NCBI RefSeq assembly: GCF_900103695.1
Contig: NZ_FNHF01000003.1
Location: forward strand, 124,001-188,000
DNA from: Sediminibacillus halophilus
GTDB lineage: Bacteria; Bacillota; Bacilli; Bacillales; Amphibacillaceae
DNA: 64,000 nt
Direction of reading: 5' to 3'
This document shows, piece by piece, positions 16,195 through 24,646 of the stretch. Both the position numbers and the translations under genes were made by a program. The notes beneath the pieces are model-generated. The model saw only the letters and a program-made list of their open reading frames with translations, was not told the origin of the DNA and did no database searches. Within the stretch, counting starts at the first letter, position 1. Each line of letters starts with the position of its first letter.

Positions 16195-16640
16195 TAATGT
16201 CCGGGTGCATTCGCTACTCAACTAGCCAAAATAATGGGCGCAACAATTGCAACCACTGCAAGTGAAGCTGGTGCGAATTTAGTAAAATCGCTAGGTGCAG
16301 ATGAAATTATAAATTATAAAACAGAAAATTTGAAGAGATTCTGAAAAACTATGATGCTGTATTTGATACGCTTGGTGGCGAGGCACTTGAGAAATCATTC
16401 GAAGTGATAAAGAGCGGTGGAAAAATTGTTTCTGTGTCGGCATTATTTAATGCTGGGTTTGGTAAAGAATATGGTTCTGGATTTTTTAACCACTGTTGTT
16501 TTCAGCAGCAAGCTATAAACTTACTGCGCTTGAAAAAAACATCATGCAACCTATACATTTTGTTTATGAAGCCAAGTGATGATAATGCCGCTACTAATTT
16601 CGGATTAAGAATATGTCGTGAAGGTTACTATAACTAGAGA
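16195..16640 (+). pseudogene. Remnant of a zinc-binding dehydrogenase / quinone oxidoreductase
   Basis: The first frame reads GAFATQLAKIMGATIATTAS and on to GADEIINYKTEN (NADPH-binding Rossmann half). A shift then leads to KFEEILKNYDAVFDTLGGEA and LEKSFEVIKSGGKIVSVSAL. Further shifts leave MKPSDDNAATNFGLRI at the end. The N-terminal catalytic half is absent and at least two frameshifts are present. It is clearly a decayed medium-chain (QOR-type) reductase. Neighbouring wreckage at 16646-16820 suggests this intergenic zone is under no selection. Confidence 0.75.
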
Positions 16641-16645
16641 TAATG

Positions 16646-16820
16646 TTAAATACTTGAGGTTGATGCAAAAATCATTAATATGCTAATGACAAGGATTCCT
16701 AGAATTATACCAATAACTACTGCGCTAAAAAACTAAATACGGGGATAATACATCCCACATAGCCATTAAGAAAGAAGCTATGCTTAAAACAAAAAAGCCA
16801 ATTGAAAACTTACCAACCAC
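16646..16820 (-). pseudogene. Small two-helix membrane protein broken by a one-base shift
   Basis: A GTG at 16820 preceded by GAGGAGGGG starts MVGKFSIGFFVLSIASFLMA and runs to ...SPYLVF, then hits TAG at 16725-16727. Past a T6 run the other frame continues SAVVIGIILGILVISILMIF to TAA at 16646-16648. Restoring one base gives a ~57-residue protein with two membrane helices. Good ribosome site and coherent continuation argue for a real gene with a homopolymer indel, by mutation or sequencing error. Confidence 0.5.
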
Positions 16821-17076
16821 TTTATCCCCTCCTCTTCGTAATTTTAATCACCAATGGAGTGTAAACTGTCAACTCTTAACCCCATGAAAGAGAAATTTTA
16901 CTCAGGAGACTAAATAGTCTGTTTAGACTTGGAATTAGCTTATATTCTTGCTGCAAATCCACAGCGCTGACCCTCCTTAAAAACTCGTCATATAAACGTA
17001 TATTTCAGTAAAAAATTGAAGCCCCTCAAATTTATTTCAAAAACAGATTGCAAACATGCACCACCCTCCTCTATAA
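16821..17076. other. Intergenic region upstream of the Fur box
   Basis: Only short imperfect dyads are seen (for example CTAAATAG/CTGTTTAG near 16905-16925). No gene is supported. Confidence 0.4.
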
Positions 17077-17097
17077 TGATAATGATTATCATTATCA
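17077..17097. promoter_or_regulatory. Perfect Fur box
   Basis: A 21 bp exact palindrome (arms 17077-17086 and 17088-17097) contains the Bacillus 7-1-7 consensus TGATAATNATTATCA at 17077-17091, with a second overlapping register. It lies ~24 bp before the start codon of the iron importer operon, so the three genes should be repressed by Fur-Fe2+ and induced by iron starvation. Confidence 0.92.
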
Positions 17098-17120
17098 ATT
17101 AAAAGGAAGGAGGTACATGT

Positions 17121-18203
17121 TTGCGTACTGAACAAGTAAGCAATGCACGACTCAAGCAAACCTATTATCTGTTTGCCATGATCTTTCTTATTTGCGCAAT
17201 TGCAATTACCGCTGTTTACTCCGTCTCTATTGGTCAGGTCCCAATTCCCTTCCAACAATCCATGCAAGTGGTGTTACATACCATCACTAATGGGCATCTT
17301 GGATCTTTAGAACAAATAGAAAGTGATTCATATATCAATATCATCATGCAAGTTCGTATGCCGCGTGTCCTATTTGCCTTGCTCATTGGTATGGGGCTTG
17401 CTCTATGTGGTGTAGTGATGCAGGCCATCGTACAAAATCCACTAGCCGACCCTTACATACTTGGTATTTCATCAGGAGGTTCATTGGGGGCAACCTTTGC
17501 TATCCTTGTGGGATTTGGAAGTGGAACGGTATTGGCCCAGTTTGGAGTCGCATTTGGTGCATTCATGGGTGCAATGATTACCTCCGTTCTCGTTCTTGGC
17601 ATATCAAGCATTGGGGGAAAGGTAACGTCGATAAAATTGGTGTTATCTGGTGTCGTGATCGGCGCCTTATGCAGTTCATTATCTAGTCTGGTCATTTTCT
17701 TTGCGAATGATGCCGAGGGAATCAAGAGTGTCACTTTTTGGACCATGGGAAGTTTGGCATCAGCGAGTTGGAGCAAGTTACCTATTTTGACCATTGTTGT
17801 ACTGGCTGGTTGTATTCTCTTCCTTTTCCAGCATCGTGTGTTAAATACCATGTTATTAGGCGATGAATCGGCCATCACCTTAGGAATTAATCTCAGTGTG
17901 TTCCGAAAACTATACATGATCATCGCGGCACTGATCACCGGTACCATGGTTGCCTATTCAGGAATGATTGGCTTTGTTGGTCTGATTATCCCACACATAT
18001 GTAGGGGATTAGTTGGTTCCGATCATACACGATTAATGCCAGCATCCTTACTCTTAGGAGGCCTCTTCTTGATGTGGGCAGACGTGTTGTCGCGGATACT
18101 GGTAGAGAATGTGGAGCTCCCGATCGGCATTCTCACTTCTGTGATCGGTTCTCCATTATTCATCTATATGATCGTGAAAAGAGGCTATAATTTTGGAGGG
18201 TAA
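17121..18203 (+). CDS. FecCD-family permease of an iron-siderophore ABC importer
   Basis: 360 residues starting at TTG 17121, six bases after AGGAGGT. A nearby ATG at 17117 is out of frame. About ten membrane helices. Family motifs visible: RMPRVLFALLIGMGLALCGVV, QAIVQNPLADPYILGISSG (coupling region and substrate channel) and MIGFVGLIIPHICRGLVGSDH (typical of BtuC/FhuB/FecCD). It is a single permease gene, so it probably forms a homodimer. First gene of permease-ATPase-binding-protein order, directly behind the Fur box. The siderophore it imports cannot be told. Confidence 0.92.
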   Translation: MRTEQVSNARLKQTYYLFAMIFLICAIAITAVYSVSIGQVPIPFQQSMQVVLHTITNGHLGSLEQIESDSYINIIMQVRMPRVLFALLIGMGLALCGVVMQAIVQNPLADPYILGISSGGSLGATFAILVGFGSGTVLAQFGVAFGAFMGAMITSVLVLGISSIGGKVTSIKLVLSGVVIGALCSSLSSLVIFFANDAEGIKSVTFWTMGSLASASWSKLPILTIVVLAGCILFLFQHRVLNTMLLGDESAITLGINLSVFRKLYMIIAALITGTMVAYSGMIGFVGLIIPHICRGLVGSDHTRLMPASLLLGGLFLMWADVLSRILVENVELPIGILTSVIGSPLFIYMIVKRGYNFGG

Positions 18204-18206
18204 GCT

Positions 18207-18968
18207 ATGCAGCTGGTAGTGGATCAATTAGAGACAAAGTTGGGAAAAAAGGAAATTGTGAAGAATATTTCATTGCAAGTCAACAAACAAAAATTTGTCG
18301 GCGTGATCGGACCGAACGGCTGTGGAAAATCCACGTTATTAAAGAGTATTTATAAAAGCATTCCTCCACATAACGGCAAGGTTTTTTTGGGGGATATCGA
18401 TGTACTAAACACATCACAAAAGAAGATTTCACAGCAATTAGGCGTCGTCGGTCAGTTTAATGAAATGCATTTTGATTTAACGGTGGAGCAAATGGTGCTG
18501 TTGGGCAGAACGCCGCATAAGAAGTTGTTAGAAGTAGATAATCAAGAGGATATCGATATCGTGGAGGAGGCATTAAGCCAAACGAATCTATTAGATTACA
18601 AGAACAGAAGTTATTTATCCTTATCTGGCGGTGAGAAACAACGAACCATTTTGGCACGAACCATTGCGCAACAGCCGCAATTTATGATTTTAGATGAGCC
18701 AACCAACCATTTAGACATTCGTTATCAACTGGAAATTTTACAATGTGTCAAAGATTTAAAGATTGGTGTCTTGGCGGCACTGCATGATTTAGAGATGGCT
18801 GCTCATTATTGTGACTATCTTTATGCAATGCAGAATGGGAAGGTATATGCGGCTGGGACGCCGGAAGAGGTGTTAACCCCGGAAATTATTGGAGAGTTAT
18901 ATCAAATCAAATGTGAAACATATACAAATCCAGTAACGAAACAACTAGGATTTGTGTATCAAATATAG
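18207..18968 (+). CDS. ATPase of the iron-siderophore ABC importer (FecE/FhuC type)
   Basis: 253 residues. Walker A GPNGCGKSTLLK, Q-loop near GVVGQFNEMHFDL, signature YLSLSGGEKQRTILA, Walker B FMILDEPTNHLD and H-loop ALHDLEM are all intact, so the protein should be active. It starts three bases after the permease stop with TTTTGGAGGG upstream, so the two are translationally linked. Length fits FhuC/FecE/BtuD-like ATPases. Energises import through the FecCD permease. Confidence 0.93.
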   Translation: MQLVVDQLETKLGKKEIVKNISLQVNKQKFVGVIGPNGCGKSTLLKSIYKSIPPHNGKVFLGDIDVLNTSQKKISQQLGVVGQFNEMHFDLTVEQMVLLGRTPHKKLLEVDNQEDIDIVEEALSQTNLLDYKNRSYLSLSGGEKQRTILARTIAQQPQFMILDEPTNHLDIRYQLEILQCVKDLKIGVLAALHDLEMAAHYCDYLYAMQNGKVYAAGTPEEVLTPEIIGELYQIKCETYTNPVTKQLGFVYQI

Positions 18969-18978
18969 GAGGATGAAC

Positions 18979-20001
18979 ATGAAAAAATATTTATATATAT
19001 GCATGACCGTTATGATCATAAGCCTATTAGCAGCTTGTGGCAATGAAACAGAGAGTAATGCAACAGCAGAAGAGGGGACAGCCGAAGAATATCCCGTAAC
19101 GATTACCAACTATACCAAAGCGGAGGGTGGTGCGGAATGGGAAGAAAAGGATCAAGTGTTTGATCAAGCTCCTGAACGAATCATGGCTAATACAAGACCA
19201 GCTGCCGAATTATTACTGCATTTGGGTTTGAAGGATAAGATTGCGGGTGTTGGTGCTAGTTTTGGTGCTCCAGATTCAACCGTTAAAGAGGACTATCATG
19301 ATTTAAACATTCTAAGTGACTCCTATGTAGGTAAAGAAGTAGCCTTAGGGACTGATCCAGATTTGATTTTTGGCCGAGGCGGCTTGTTTACGAATGATGA
19401 GTGGGGTGTCGGGACGGTAGACTCCTTAAATGAGATGGGTGTGAATACTTATGTGCTGGAGTCCTCGATACCTGGTGCAACATATGAATCGATCTACAAA
19501 GATATCGAGCAGGTCAGCGATATTTTTAACGTGCAAGATAAAGCAGAAGCGTTTATTTCACAATTAAAGGAGCAAGAACAAGCTATTCTCGATAATTTAT
19601 CGAGTATTGAAGAGGATAAGACATTTGTCTATTTACACATGACCGATCCGAATGAGGTATCTGTGTACGCTTCTGGAGAGGAAAGCTTTTTTAATGATGT
19701 ATTTAGTAAAGTGAAACTCACCAATGCTTTTGAAGGGGAAACAGGCGAGGTAAGCTTAGAAACGTTAATCGAAACAGACCCTGATGTACTGATTATTCCG
19801 ACTTGGATAGATAATGACCCTGAGAATGCAGAAAAGGTAAAAGAGGGCTTATACAGTAATCCAAAACTATCTAGTATGAAGGCGATTCAGAACGAGCAAG
19901 TCTATGCGGTGGATTACAATTACATGTTTGGCTATAGCTACAATGCCTTGGACGGTATGGAAATACTGGCGGAAGAAATGTATCCAGAGTTATTCGAGTA
20001 A
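18979..20001 (+). CDS. Iron-siderophore substrate-binding lipoprotein
   Basis: 340 residues from the ATG at 18979, six bases after AGGAGG. A longer frame from 18952 overlaps the ATPase gene and includes the ribosome site. Lipoprotein signal MKKYLYICMTVMIISLLAACGNE with lipobox LAAC. Mature part begins with an acidic linker, then the class III periplasmic-binding fold (FecB/BtuF type): PERIMANTRPAAELLLHLGL, LGTDPDLIFGRGG, a long backbone helix region and VYAVDYNYMFGYSYNALDGM. It is anchored outside the membrane and delivers ferric siderophore to the permease. The ligand class is unknown. Confidence 0.9.
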   Translation: MKKYLYICMTVMIISLLAACGNETESNATAEEGTAEEYPVTITNYTKAEGGAEWEEKDQVFDQAPERIMANTRPAAELLLHLGLKDKIAGVGASFGAPDSTVKEDYHDLNILSDSYVGKEVALGTDPDLIFGRGGLFTNDEWGVGTVDSLNEMGVNTYVLESSIPGATYESIYKDIEQVSDIFNVQDKAEAFISQLKEQEQAILDNLSSIEEDKTFVYLHMTDPNEVSVYASGEESFFNDVFSKVKLTNAFEGETGEVSLETLIETDPDVLIIPTWIDNDPENAEKVKEGLYSNPKLSSMKAIQNEQVYAVDYNYMFGYSYNALDGMEILAEEMYPELFE

Positions 20002-20038
20002 ACTAGTAGGAAGAGTTCCTTTCCTTCTCCTGTTTGCT

Positions 20039-20640
20039 CCAGAGATTTACGATGTGACCATTATTGGAGCAGGGCCGGCGGATCTTTTCTCTTTTATAGT
20101 GGATTGCGTGATGTGAAAACAAAGGTGATCGAGTATCAAGACCTTTGGGCGGCATGGTGCATGTCATCTTGAAAAAATGATTTGGGATATTGGCGCTCTG
20201 ACACCGGTGTCTGGTGAACAGTTGATAGAAACAAATGATAGAACAGGCAAAAACCTTCGATTCAATGAATGGCTGTAAGGAAAAGGTAACCACGATTGCT
20301 CAGGATAAACAAGGGATATTTATTCTTGATACAGCCTCAGGAGAAAAGCAGTATTCCAAGACAATTTATCCTGGCAATCGGAGGTAGTATTCTCAACCCA
20401 CAAAAACTGGAATAAGACGGGGCAGAAAAATATGAGGTTGCTAATCTTCGCTAAACGATTAAATCACTCCAATGATTTAAAGATAAAACCGTACTTATTT
20501 CTGATGGTGGGCATAGGCAGTCGATTGGGCAAATGAATTAGAGTTGATCGCGCCTAAAGTCTATTTGGTTTATCGAAAAGATGCGCTTAATGCTCATTCA
20601 TTCTGCTAGCACATTTTGATGTAGTGATAGTTACTAGAGA
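20039..20640 (+). pseudogene. Decayed ferredoxin-NADP reductase (YumC/YcgT type)
   Basis: Pieces in different frames read in order: EIYDVTIIGAGPADLF (FAD motif, normally GAGPAGLF), SGLRDVKTKVIE, WDIGALTPVSGEQLIE, NGCKEKVTTIAQDKQGIFIL, TASGEKQYSKTI, GGSILNPQKLE, GAEKYEVANL, KDKTVLISDGGH..SIDWANELE and APKVYLVYRKDALNAH. This is the order of a thioredoxin-reductase-like ferredoxin-NADP reductase. At least five frameshifts, so the gene is dead. Such reductases can supply electrons for iron release, so its place at the 3' end of the Fur-controlled operon suggests loss of a former fourth gene. Confidence 0.8.
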
Positions 20641-20652
20641 TAAAAGTCAAAT

Positions 20653-20688
20653 AAAAAAACACATTAGAAATTTCTAATGTGTTTTTTT
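20653..20688. terminator. Bidirectional terminator, 18 bp perfect palindrome
   Basis: A7-CACATTAGAAA abuts TTTCTAATGTG-T7, with A and T tracts at both feet. It serves the decayed reductase on the plus strand and the LysR gene on the minus strand, whose stop is three bases away. Confidence 0.85.
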
Positions 20689-20690
20689 AT

Positions 20691-21542
20691 TTATAGATTG
20701 CTTTCATTAATCTTTTGAATAAACGATGATAAAATCCTGTTAGTTTCCAAACCTTTACGTCTGACCAAATGTGTTTCCATTAGTCGATATTCTTTCGGTA
20801 GGGGGATTGAGTTGTACTCCATTTCTTGCGTTCTATTAATTACAGATTCAGGGAGAACTGCTGAAGCCAAGCCGGATTTCACACAATTTAACAAGGTGTC
20901 TAAGGTGCTAACTTCTATAAAATTAGTAGGTTTTTCGCCGTTACTGTCCAACCATTCTACTAAAACCCTTCTAAAAGGGCATCCTTCAGGAAATACTGCC
21001 CACGTTTTTGGTGTCTGTTCTGTTTTAAAATCTTTTTTGGTTATTAAACTGACTACGTCTTGAATTGTATATTCGATTTCAATAAAATCGGGTTTTGTTT
21101 GGCCTGTTATAAATGCAGCATCTAGTTTGTATTTTTGAATCATTTCTAATAATTTAGGTGATGTTCCTGTAATTAATGAAATTGATACATTAGGATATTG
21201 TACTTGAAAGTCAGAAAGTATATTCATAAACTTATTTGATGCAAGAGTTTCAACTACTCCAATAGCCAACTTCCCCCCAAAGTTATCTGTATCCTGAACA
21301 GCTGCAATAGCTTCCTTAGCTCGTTTACTTATAGAGGCTGCATGTTCATAAAAAATCAATCCTCTTTCAGTCAAACTAACTCCTTTCGGATGTCTATTAT
21401 ATAGAGTAACCCCTAGTTCGGATTCCAGTTTTTTAATACGGTTCGTGACATTAGATTGTACATAGCCTAACTTTTCTGCTCCTTTTGAAAAATTCCCCTC
21501 ATCAGCTACAGTTAGAAAAATCTTTAAATCGGTTAACTCCAT
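20691..21542 (-). CDS. LysR-family transcriptional regulator
   Basis: 283 residues from the ATG at 21542 (MELTDLKIFLTVADEGNFSK), four bases after GAGGAGAG. The frame is open 16 codons further upstream without a ribosome site. The N-terminal winged helix-turn-helix reads FSKGAEKLGYVQSNVTNRIKKLE. The C-terminal effector domain (~90-280) starts KLAIGVVETLASNKF and includes GLASAVLPESVI. Divergent from the Old Yellow Enzyme gene with ~117 bp between starts, the standard layout for a LysR regulator and its target. CPFR at ~188 supplies a cysteine that could sense oxidants or electrophiles, but this is speculation. Confidence 0.88.
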   Translation of the reverse strand: MELTDLKIFLTVADEGNFSKGAEKLGYVQSNVTNRIKKLESELGVTLYNRHPKGVSLTERGLIFYEHAASISKRAKEAIAAVQDTDNFGGKLAIGVVETLASNKFMNILSDFQVQYPNVSISLITGTSPKLLEMIQKYKLDAAFITGQTKPDFIEIEYTIQDVVSLITKKDFKTEQTPKTWAVFPEGCPFRRVLVEWLDSNGEKPTNFIEVSTLDTLLNCVKSGLASAVLPESVINRTQEMEYNSIPLPKEYRLMETHLVRRKGLETNRILSSFIQKINESNL

Positions 21543-21659
21543 AATACTCTCCTCATCATTATTGTTGATGGATATATCATTTTTAATCATTTTACTAAAT
21601 GCCAGTGCATATGTAAACTTTTAATTGCAAGCAAATAAAAAAACAGGAGTGAATATTTA

Positions 21660-22754
21660 ATGTCAAGGTATCCTCATTTATTTTCCGAATATAAGATGGG
21701 TTCATTGGAGCTATTAAATAGATCGGTTATATCTCCAATGACCAGAACAAGTGCTCAACCGAACGGGTTAGCTAATGAAAGAATGGCCCAGTACTATTCG
21801 CGGTTTGCAAGGGGAGGCTTTTCTTTAATCATCACAGAAGGTACTTATCCTGATTTAGCACATGGGCAAGCTTATGAAAATCAACCTGGAATAGCAACGG
21901 AGGAACAAGCCGATGCTTGGAAACCCGTGATAGATGCAGTTCATAATGAAGGTGGTAAAATTTTTTTGCAAATTCAACATGCAGGAGCACTCGTTCAATA
22001 CAATCGCTATACAAACTATTCAATAGCCCCATCTGCTGTGAAGCCAAAAGGTGAAAAACTTAAAGACCATGGGGGTAGTGGAGAATATTCATTGCCAAAA
22101 GAAATAAGTAAAAAAGAAATAGATGCAGTTATCGAGAGTTTTGCCAATGCAGCACTAAGAGCCAAAAATGCAGGATTTGATGGTGTTGAAGTCCACGGAG
22201 CTAATGGATATTTATTAGATCAATTTCATACAGACTATACAAATCTTCGTGAAGACGAATTTGGGGGAACCCCTGAAAATCGTGTTCGACTAAGTACTCT
22301 AGTGTTAAAGGCTATTCGAAATAAAGTAGGCAACAATTTTGTTATCGGTATCCGTGTTTCTCAAGGAAAAGTGAATGATTTCTTTCATAAATGGAAAGGA
22401 GGAGAGGATGAGGCGAAAATAATCTTTGAAAACCTAGCCACAGCTAACCCAGATTATATACACACAACCGAATTTCAAGCAGATAAACCAGCATTTGGAG
22501 ACCATGGTCATACACTTGCTAGTCTTGCAAAAAAATATGGTAATGTACCTGTCATTGCAAACGGGCAGTTAGGAGACCCCGATAGAGCAGAAGAAATGAT
22601 AGGTAAAAAAGAAACTGATTTTGTTTCAGTAGGAACTAGTGCATTGGCCAATCCTGATTGGCCACACAAAGTAAAAGATAATCAAACATTATCTAAGTTT
22701 GATCATCGTGTATTTGATCCTATTGCGGTAATAAGAAATGAAGAAACATATTAG
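21660..22754 (+). CDS. Old Yellow Enzyme family NAD(P)H:flavin oxidoreductase
   Basis: 364 residues. FMN-binding TIM barrel of the OYE family: LLNRSVISPMTRTSAQPNG at the N terminus, ITEGTYPD, QIQHAGALV (His of the active site), the family signature GFDGVEVHGANGYLLDQF and TDYTNLREDEFGGTPENR, then VIANGQLGD and DFVSVGTSALANPDW. Ribosome site GGAGTGA eight bases before ATG. It reduces activated C=C bonds of enones or nitro compounds and is typically induced by electrophile stress. Likely controlled by the divergent LysR protein. A small hairpin follows near 22783-22806. Confidence 0.9.
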   Translation: MSRYPHLFSEYKMGSLELLNRSVISPMTRTSAQPNGLANERMAQYYSRFARGGFSLIITEGTYPDLAHGQAYENQPGIATEEQADAWKPVIDAVHNEGGKIFLQIQHAGALVQYNRYTNYSIAPSAVKPKGEKLKDHGGSGEYSLPKEISKKEIDAVIESFANAALRAKNAGFDGVEVHGANGYLLDQFHTDYTNLREDEFGGTPENRVRLSTLVLKAIRNKVGNNFVIGIRVSQGKVNDFFHKWKGGEDEAKIIFENLATANPDYIHTTEFQADKPAFGDHGHTLASLAKKYGNVPVIANGQLGDPDRAEEMIGKKETDFVSVGTSALANPDWPHKVKDNQTLSKFDHRVFDPIAVIRNEETY

Positions 22755-22836
22755 TAGATAATGTAATATTTAAACTTTATCAAGGATACTCCAGTAGGGG
22801 TATCCCTCTACTTAAAGACAGGAGGAATGAAATACT

Positions 22837-22999
22837 TTATTTCATTTTATTTAGAAGCAAGAATTGTAACCCCTTTGACATTTCAAAAGATTTCTTCCCA
22901 CGCCGAGCATCACTAAATAGTGTGGCAGCTTCGATTGAAGACTTCCCCTGACTACTTTTAAGACTATCGTTTTGGTTTCATTTTAGTAGACTGACTCAT
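22837..22999 (-). pseudogene. Short frameshifted remnant of an unknown protein
   Basis: An ATG at 22999 begins MSQSTKMKPKR and stops. The adjacent frame continues NDSLKSSQGKSSIEAATLFS and SFEMSKGLQFLLLNKMK to TAA at 22837. Composition of the second part looks coding, but no family is recognised and there is no clear ribosome site. Confidence 0.3.
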
Positions 23000-23036
23000 G
23001 TGCCCATCTTCTTATAATAATTTCTCATTAGTGGAT

Positions 23037-23082
23037 AACTCCTAAAAGAATGGAGAAAACTTTCCAAGATCTTTTAGGAGTT
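23037..23082 (-). terminator. 13 bp perfect stem just after ridA
   Basis: AACTCCTAAAAGA (23037-23049) pairs with TCTTTTAGGAGTT (23070-23082), and an inner TGGA/TCCA pair sits within the loop. It starts six bases past the ridA stop. There is no U-tract on either strand, so it may stabilise the mRNA end rather than terminate intrinsically. Confidence 0.5.
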
Positions 23083-23088
23083 GTCCGA

Positions 23089-23505
23089 TTAGTTTTTAGG
23101 ATCCACAAATTTTTCATTTTTAACAGCAATCGCTTCGATTTCAATCAAAGCTTCTGGATGAAATAATCCATTAATTTCTATAATTGAGTCAGCTGGATAA
23201 GGATAAGTAAAATATTTCTCTCGCAGGGCCACGATTTCTTCAAAATACCTCATATCTTTCATGAAAATCGTTACTTTTAAGACATTATCAAGCGCAGAAC
23301 CTCCAGCTTTTAGAACGTTATCAAGATTTTTAAAAGCTAGTTCCGCTTGAGCCATAAAATCTCCTGAATGGAGGAGCTCTCCTTCTCCATTAATGCTCGT
23401 TTGTCCAGAAATAAAGAGTAAGTCCCCGATTGTAATTCCTTGGGACAGATTGAATGGTGCATAAGGGTCAGGAGTGATTTGAATTTGTTGCATTTGATTT
23501 GTCAT
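23089..23505 (-). CDS. RidA/YjgF/UK114-family enamine-imine deaminase-like protein
   Basis: 138 residues, the family's usual length. Recognisable blocks are APFNLSQGITIGDLLFISGQ, AELAFKNLDNVLKAGGSALD, VLKVTIFMKDMRYFEEI and PADSIIEINGLFHPEALIEIEAIA. In canonical RidA the catalytic Arg sits in the late P-x-R segment. Here that position reads PADSII without Arg, so this belongs to an Rid subgroup (Rid1-7 type) rather than archetypal RidA, and deaminase activity is uncertain. Ribosome site GAAGGAAT precedes the ATG. Single-gene unit. Confidence 0.85.
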   Translation of the reverse strand: MTNQMQQIQITPDPYAPFNLSQGITIGDLLFISGQTSINGEGELLHSGDFMAQAELAFKNLDNVLKAGGSALDNVLKVTIFMKDMRYFEEIVALREKYFTYPYPADSIIEINGLFHPEALIEIEAIAVKNEKFVDPKN

Positions 23506-24023
23506 GTTTTATTCCTTCTTTCTTTTATAGATCATAATCATTACGGCAAAGCACCATTTCACTCCCTTCCCTATTTAAATGCTTTACATTTTGAGTTTAT
23601 ACCGGAAAATGCATTTAGTAAAATGATTAATAATAATAATGCGATCATTTTTTATGATGCCTAGAAAAGACCCTATTTAACGATGGTGACAGATTTGGTA
23701 CTAAAAGTAAGGGGTTTTAGGTACAGGTGATTCATTATAACTTGGGGTCTGACTGTTGGGTAGGGAAGAAAGTTAACTGTTGTCTATTTTATATATTGAT
23801 TTGTTTAGCAAAATGGAATTATGGATGCGCAGGTTAAAATTCTAACACCCGTGATCCTCCTTGTATTGATACACATTTACAAATAAAATTTGTGGAAATG
23901 TAATCGTTGTTTCTGATGGAGGCATCCATTTTTTTCTTTTTGAATCCTTATAAATCTTTTATACCTTCATAATGAATAAAACAGTGAGCGATTGGGGTGT
24001 GGGGATACATGATAGAGAGGTAG
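23506..24023. other. Gene-free stretch upstream of ridA
   Basis: Contains the ridA promoter region and no convincing gene. A 21-codon frame near 23821 (MDAQVKILTPVILLVLIHIY) reads like one membrane helix but has no ribosome site. Confidence 0.4.
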
Positions 24024-24334
24024 AAAGGAAAAGAACGGTTTAACGTATCGGAGGACGGGCCTTACGTTTTTATAACAAATTACAAAGGAAGCCGCAACCA
24101 ATCTCCGTAAGAAGTGTCTAGACCCTTGCAACTACTTATACAAAGGCCTTTAATTCTAAAAGCGAGTTTTCTATCGGGAAGGGTTTGAGCCCTCATAAGT
24201 TAAGGCATACATTTGCAAGCGATTGGATTAAAAAAGGTGGTAACTTGGTATTGCTTAGAGACCAATTAGGTCATAACACTATTGAAACGAATTCAAAATA
24301 TACCAATTTGTCTGCAGAGGAAACAAAAAAGTGA
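24024..24334 (+). pseudogene. C-terminal remnant of a tyrosine recombinase (integrase)
   Basis: A first frame reads KERFNVSEDGPYVFITNYKG, then a shift leads to a frame with SPHKLRHTFASDWIKKGGNL, RDQLGHNTIETNSKYTNLSA and a TGA at 24332. The H-x-L-R-H, LGH and nucleophile-position Tyr (SKYTNL) motifs are those of XerC/D-type integrases. The N-terminal half is missing. It marks a past mobile-element insertion. The cognate element and att sites are not identifiable. Confidence 0.8.
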
Positions 24335-24601
24335 TGAAGAAAATGGACGAATCAAGAAGTATGCACAATTAAATCCTTTCAACATACCTTATTGATACAG
24401 GCACTCATAAAAAACATGGTTATCATCTGCATTTTTACGTTGGAAGTAGAATAAATTAATTATCTTAAATTTACTCTTTTTTGACGGCATTAGTTACATG
24501 TCCAAAAAAGTTATTGAGGAATCATAAAGTTGTAACTGAGGAAATTAAAGTTAATAAGTGAGAAATAAAACTATACTGTTAGCTATATTAAAGAAGCATG
24601 T
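24335..24601. other. AT-rich intergenic sequence after the integrase remnant
   Basis: No gene, repeat or att-like direct repeat was recognised here. Confidence 0.4.
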
Positions 24602-24632
24602 AAAAAGAGACAGCAAGAAACTGTCTCTTTTT
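24602..24632. terminator. Terminator of the aldo/keto reductase gene
   Basis: AAAAAGAGACAG (24602-24613) pairs with CTGTCTCTTTTT (24621-24632) around CAAGAAA. It lies 15 bases beyond the minus-strand gene's stop and has A/T tracts at both feet. Confidence 0.85.
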
Positions 24633-24646
24633 GTATGTTTAGAGAA

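Noticed and set aside
17453-17947. 164-codon minus-strand open frame inside the FecCD permease gene
   Set aside because: Antisense shadow of a strongly conserved permease. No ribosome site or recognisable domain.
23037-23082. Hairpin after ridA considered as a small RNA or attachment site
   Set aside because: It is a simple stem next to a stop codon, with no promoter and no partner copy elsewhere in the window. A 3'-end structure is the simpler reading.
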